64,000 nucleotides of DNA from Streptomyces changanensis (GTDB lineage: Bacteria; Actinomycetota; Actinomycetes; Streptomycetales; Streptomycetaceae): positions 2,542,001 through 2,606,000 of the forward strand of contig NZ_CP102332.1 in assembly GCF_024600715.1 (NCBI RefSeq), read 5' to 3'. This document shows positions 61,295 to 64,000 of the stretch, piece after piece (within the stretch, counting starts at the first letter, position 1; each line of letters opens with the position of its first letter). The notes under the pieces were generated by a model, which was not told the DNA's origin, made no database searches, and worked only from the letters and a program-made list of their open reading frames with translations. The position numbers and the translations under genes are program-made.

Positions 61295-61942
61295 TCAGGC
61301 CGCGAAGGGGTTCGCGGGGCCCGGAAGCTGCTGTCCCGGGCGCAGGAACCGCTGCCGTCCCGTCTCGTCCCGTACCGGAGTGAACCCGGCCGCCTGGAGG
61401 CGCTGGGCGATGCGCTGCCGACGGATCTCGCCGATCTTCACACCGCCCACCAGGAGCGCGGCCAGGGCGGCGCCGCCCGCGACGGCGCCGACGTACATCT
61501 GGCAGATCAGCAGCGTCACCACCAGGCCCGCCACGCAGAACCAGGCGAAGCCCATCTTGCGCGCCCCGGCCATCTGCGTCATGACGTCGAAGCCGATGCG
61601 GTCCTTCATCAGGGCGACTGCCTCCGCCGCCTCGGCGGTCGGCTTGAGCGTCCCGGGCAGGAGGCCGGGCACCGTGCCGCCCATGCCGGCCTGCGGGTGC
61701 GCGGCGATGGTCGCCGCCTCACGGGCGCGGGCCTCGGGCGCGGGGTCGCGGTAGAGGTGGACGGCGAGGGTCTGGCTGTTGTGGCCCTCGCGCCGGGTCT
61801 CGCCGTACTCGAAGCCGTAGTGCTCGACGACGTGCGCGAGCGTGGCGGCCCGTCCGGCGCGGGAGAACTCGTCGGTGACGACGACGACGTCCTGGGTCGC
61901 TATCTGCTTGAGCAGTGCGGAGATCTGGCGATCCACACTCAT
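61295..61942 (-). CDS. Two-helix membrane protein, hypothetical
   Basis: 215-residue protein from the ATG at 61942, preceded by GGGAG. The soluble N-terminal domain (VVVVTDEFSRAGRAATLAHVVE, then GHNSQTLAVHLYRD) recalls general-stress-protein 17M-like or ATP-cone folds, but this is weak. Two helices near residues 130-170 (FAWFCVAGLVVTLLICQM and VGAVAGGAALAALLVGG) give membrane anchorage. The basic tail ends NPFAA. No function is known. Confidence 0.75.
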   Translation of the reverse strand: MSVDRQISALLKQIATQDVVVVTDEFSRAGRAATLAHVVEHYGFEYGETRREGHNSQTLAVHLYRDPAPEARAREAATIAAHPQAGMGGTVPGLLPGTLKPTAEAAEAVALMKDRIGFDVMTQMAGARKMGFAWFCVAGLVVTLLICQMYVGAVAGGAALAALLVGGVKIGEIRRQRIAQRLQAAGFTPVRDETGRQRFLRPGQQLPGPANPFAA

Positions 61943-61960
61943 GGAGACTCCCACCTGGTG

Positions 61961-62012
61961 CTGTGCTGTGCTGTGCCGTGCTGAGCTGAGGGCTGTGCTG
62001 AGCTGAGCCGTG
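61961..62012. repeat. Pentanucleotide repeat tract
   Basis: Ten imperfect five-base units: CTGTG three times, CCGTG, CTGAG twice, a GG interruption, then CTGTG, CTGAG twice and CCGTG. It lies in the leader of the minus-strand membrane-protein gene. Confidence 0.8.
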
Positions 62013-62042
62013 CCGCTTGTGCGGCAGCGCAGCGTAACCGCA

Positions 62043-62071
62043 ACGGCCCCCGGCGGATCGCCGGGGGCCGT
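62043..62071. terminator. Strong hairpin in the accessory region
   Basis: A perfect 13-bp stem (ACGGCCCCCGGCG with CGCCGGGGGCCGT) and a GAT loop. It lies upstream of the membrane-protein start and 326 bp before the SMI1 gene, so its host transcript is unclear. Confidence 0.6.
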
Positions 62072-62396
62072 GCTGTGCGGTCGCGGGGCTGCCACGGTGG
62101 GACGGGAGGTCTCACGCCATCGCGACGCGCCCGCCCTGGCTGCCCTCGGGCATCCGGGCGCCTCACAGCTTGCATCGCCCTGTCCGAGCCAGTGAGCTTC
62201 TTCGAGTTGGCCACCGATCGGGTGAATGCGACTGAGCGCTTCAGTGTCGAGTGGGCGGTTGCAGCGTCCGGTGCCAGCAGCTTGGTGAGCCGGGACAAGG
62301 GTCCACTCGAGCTTGCCGGCATGAACGCCAACCCGACGGCAAGGCCGGTGAGCGACGATCAAGCTGTTGTCAGCCGCTGGCTCTAAGGTCGGCCTC
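62072..62396. other. Intergenic region without a supported gene
   Basis: 325 bp of unusually low GC for this window. Short open frames exist on both strands but none shows a ribosome site or recognisable family. TAAGGT at 62384-62389 lies seven bases before the SMI1 start and could be the -10 of a leaderless message. Confidence 0.45.
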
Positions 62397-63548
62397 ATGA
62401 CATCAGGCCTGGTCCAGGACTCATGGACTCGCATCGACGCGTGGCTGCGCGAGCACGCGCCACGCACTTTTGCCACGCTTCGGCCGCCCGCAGGAGACGA
62501 GGAGATCGCAGCAGCGCAACAGGAACTGGGGGTCACCTTTCCTCCGGACCTGGTCGCTTCACTCCAACGGCACAACGGGGCGCTGGAGGGACCTGAGGCT
62601 TTCCGGTTCAGTACGGGCGACCGGCTGCTCGGAGTGAGCGGAATCCTCGGGGACACCGGGTTCATGCGCGGTATCGACCAGGGCCTCGACGGGGAGACCG
62701 AGGGCGAGGGCTACTGGCTTCACGACTACGTGAAGTTCGGTTCTTACGACGTGACGTCGGACGGTCTTCTGATGGATTGCCGTACTGAGCGCGACTCCTT
62801 CGGTGCGATCGGACGGTTCTTCGACGAGACCGGCACCAGATTTGGGCAGGCCGACTCGCTGGGTGGGTATCTGGCCGAACTGGCCGACACGCTTGAGCGC
62901 GGCCAGGAGGCTGGTGTCGTCACCTTCAACGGCCGACTGTTCTGGGAGGCGCCTCTGCCTGCCAGGCCGCAGTGCAGTGGCGACGAGCCCCTTCCTGCAC
63001 CGGATGAGCAGCTGCCAGAGCTGGACCTGTCCCACAGTCCCACCGACCTCCTCCACGTGAGCCACCTGGACGGACATGAGGAACTCGGTGCACTGATCGC
63101 AGTCCTGCCGTATGAGCAGGTGGTCGAGGCCGCGCGGAAGCAACTGCGCAGACTGGCGGTCGAAACGGGGCTGAACAACTACCCGGAGGTCAAGGCAGCC
63201 CTGGACGCGTGGGAGCGTGGTGTGGCCCTACCGCGGCCGGACCAAACCGGCCCGCTCGCCTTGCGACTCCGCGCAGTGCTCGCACAGGCCGACACCGGCC
63301 GAGACGTCACTCGCAGGTGGGCCGCGGAGAAGATAGCCCTCGGGCTCTGGGGATCCCCCTACAGATCCGTGTGCGAGAGCGCGGAGACCCGGAGCCACTT
63401 CACTCTCGACTGGCGTGCGGATCTGCATGCGGACTTGGGCAATCCGCCACTGCCACCGATACCTGACGACCGATTTTGGGGGGCGCTGCGCAACCCCGCC
63501 ATCGACTCCAGTTGGTACGCGGCTCAGTACACCCAAGATCAGGACTGA
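62397..63548 (+). CDS. SMI1/KNR4-family protein
   Basis: 383-residue protein from the ATG at 62397. The N-terminal SMI1/KNR4 fold has PPAGDEEIAAAQQELGVTFP, then LVASLQRHNGALEGPEAF. The middle has DGLLMDCRTERDSFGAIGRFF and VTFNGRLFWEAPLP. SMI1 proteins often act as immunity proteins for toxins or as general scaffold proteins in bacteria. A TAAGGT -10 before the ATG and the lack of a ribosome site suggest a leaderless message. No toxin gene is adjacent, so a toxin-immunity role is not supported here. Lower GC than its neighbours suggests a transferred origin. Confidence 0.87.
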   Translation: MTSGLVQDSWTRIDAWLREHAPRTFATLRPPAGDEEIAAAQQELGVTFPPDLVASLQRHNGALEGPEAFRFSTGDRLLGVSGILGDTGFMRGIDQGLDGETEGEGYWLHDYVKFGSYDVTSDGLLMDCRTERDSFGAIGRFFDETGTRFGQADSLGGYLAELADTLERGQEAGVVTFNGRLFWEAPLPARPQCSGDEPLPAPDEQLPELDLSHSPTDLLHVSHLDGHEELGALIAVLPYEQVVEAARKQLRRLAVETGLNNYPEVKAALDAWERGVALPRPDQTGPLALRLRAVLAQADTGRDVTRRWAAEKIALGLWGSPYRSVCESAETRSHFTLDWRADLHADLGNPPLPPIPDDRFWGALRNPAIDSSWYAAQYTQDQD

Positions 63549-63636
63549 CCCCAGGGGCCGTGGAAGGGCTCAGTCCCGACCAGGTCGCGCCGCGTCCCAC
63601 GCTCTACACCGCCTGACCGAGCGGGCTGGGAGACAG

Positions 63637-63669
63637 AGAACCCCCCGCGCCTTTGGGACGCGGGGGGTT
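63637..63669 (+). terminator. Terminator after SMI1 gene
   Basis: A perfect 12-bp stem (GAACCCCCCGCG with CGCGGGGGGTTC) and a nine-base loop, 88 bp after the SMI1 stop. Confidence 0.75.
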
Positions 63670-63675
63670 CCACAC

Positions 63676-63698
63676 GGCCGGGGAAACGACTTCCCCGG
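63676..63698. terminator. Second small hairpin
   Basis: A nine-bp stem (GCCGGGGAA with TTCCCCGGC) and an ACGAC loop, seven bases after the previous hairpin. Confidence 0.5.
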
Positions 63699-63790
63699 CA
63701 TGGCGCCCGGGGACGTGGCGGAACGGACCGGGAACCGGTCACAGCTCCGGGACCAGCTACCCGACGGCGCCGCGGCCTGCGAAAACCCCG

Positions 63791-63853
63791 CTACGGCAGG
63801 TTGCGGGCCATGACGATGCGCTGGACCTGGTTCGTGCCCTCGTAGATCTGGGT
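63791..63853 (-). pseudogene. 3' scrap of an acyl-CoA dehydrogenase gene
   Basis: Read on the minus strand this is TQIYEGTNQVQRIVMARNLP followed by TAG. That is the C-terminus of acyl-CoA dehydrogenases, including the Glu of the YEGT motif. The codon two positions upstream is a stop (TAA), and no homology continues to the right, so only the last 20 codons remain. It is therefore a remnant left by deletion or by integration at the gene's 3' end. Confidence 0.85.
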
Positions 63854-64000
63854 GCTTTACGGCATACCTGAAGCTGACCTGCACAGACACCCCCCACGGA
63901 GGGGCCTCCCCAGGATTCCCCCATGATCACCCAGTGCCCTGGACACCCTCTTGCCCCACGGGCGCCGCAGAGACCGACCCTGAGAGCCCCTGGCGACCCG
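63854..64000. other. Unassigned sequence at the right edge
   Basis: 147 bp with no recognisable gene. A short plus-strand frame opens at 63924 (MITQCPGHPLAP) and runs off the edge, but it lacks a ribosome site. A short imperfect hairpin is possible in CCCCCCACGGAGGGG near 63892. Confidence 0.4.

Noticed and set aside
62075..62386. 103-codon plus-strand frame before SMI1
   Set aside because: No ribosome site or family; ends in the SMI1 promoter.
63549..63790. SMI1 neighbour as toxin-immunity pair
   Set aside because: No toxin gene adjacent in the window; only hairpins and the acyl-CoA dehydrogenase scrap follow.

Overview
The window is chromosomal DNA from a Streptomyces-like actinomycete. 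The GC content is very high, GTG starts and four-base gene overlaps are frequent, and diagnostic actinobacterial genes are present: mtrA-mtrB-lpqB, whiB, a cofD/fbiB pair for cofactor F420, DUF397/XRE regulators and a multi-promoter rrn operon. Gene order matches, from memory, the conserved core of Streptomyces chromosomes; no database comparison was made.

Layout. (1) 1-6.0 kb, minus strand: mtnA, then mtrA-mtrB-lpqB and the first codons of a comF-like gene. (2) 6.2-11.6 kb, plus: a compact operon of a membrane protein, DUF4129, DUF4350, MoxR ATPase and DUF58 proteins. (3) 11.7-17.5 kb, minus: a complete 16S-23S-5S rRNA operon with no spacer tRNA and four candidate tandem promoters. (4) 17.6-23.6 kb: SpoIIM-like and RDD membrane proteins, a small hypothetical protein, ahcY and a cation-efflux transporter. 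(5) 23.7-28.7 kb, minus: sugar-phosphate genes manA, a SIS protein, a Trm112-like protein and manB, then DUF3499. (6) 29.2-36.1 kb: a small zincin-like protein, a DUF5719 protein overlapping a giant membrane glycosyltransferase, and whiB. (7) 36.6-39.6 kb, plus: a 29-residue leader peptide ending in a cysteine run, cysteine dioxygenase, cofD and fbiB. (8) 39.8-55.9 kb: a DNA glycosylase, a sugar nucleotidyltransferase, a PGRP amidase, a TIGR03089 protein, five LytR-CpsA-Psr (LCP) proteins, a thioesterase and a GT2 glycosyltransferase. (9) 56.1-64 kb, accessory in character: a GT39-like membrane protein, a whiJ-type locus whose XRE regulator is frameshifted, a helix-turn-helix protein, a Uma2 nuclease-like protein, a SMI1/KNR4 protein, and a 63-bp 3' scrap of an acyl-CoA dehydrogenase gene.

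How the genes fit together. ManA, ManB and the nucleotidyltransferase could supply GDP-mannose-type donors. The glycosyltransferases, the LCP ligases and the amidase build and remodel the envelope. MtrAB-LpqB and WhiB coordinate envelope and development. The observations most worth following are: the Cys-run leader peptide that looks leaderless and would place cysteine catabolism, and perhaps F420 synthesis, under cysteine attenuation; a frameshift sitting in a perfect 13-bp inverted repeat; and the acyl-CoA dehydrogenase scrap, which resembles an integration scar at an island edge.
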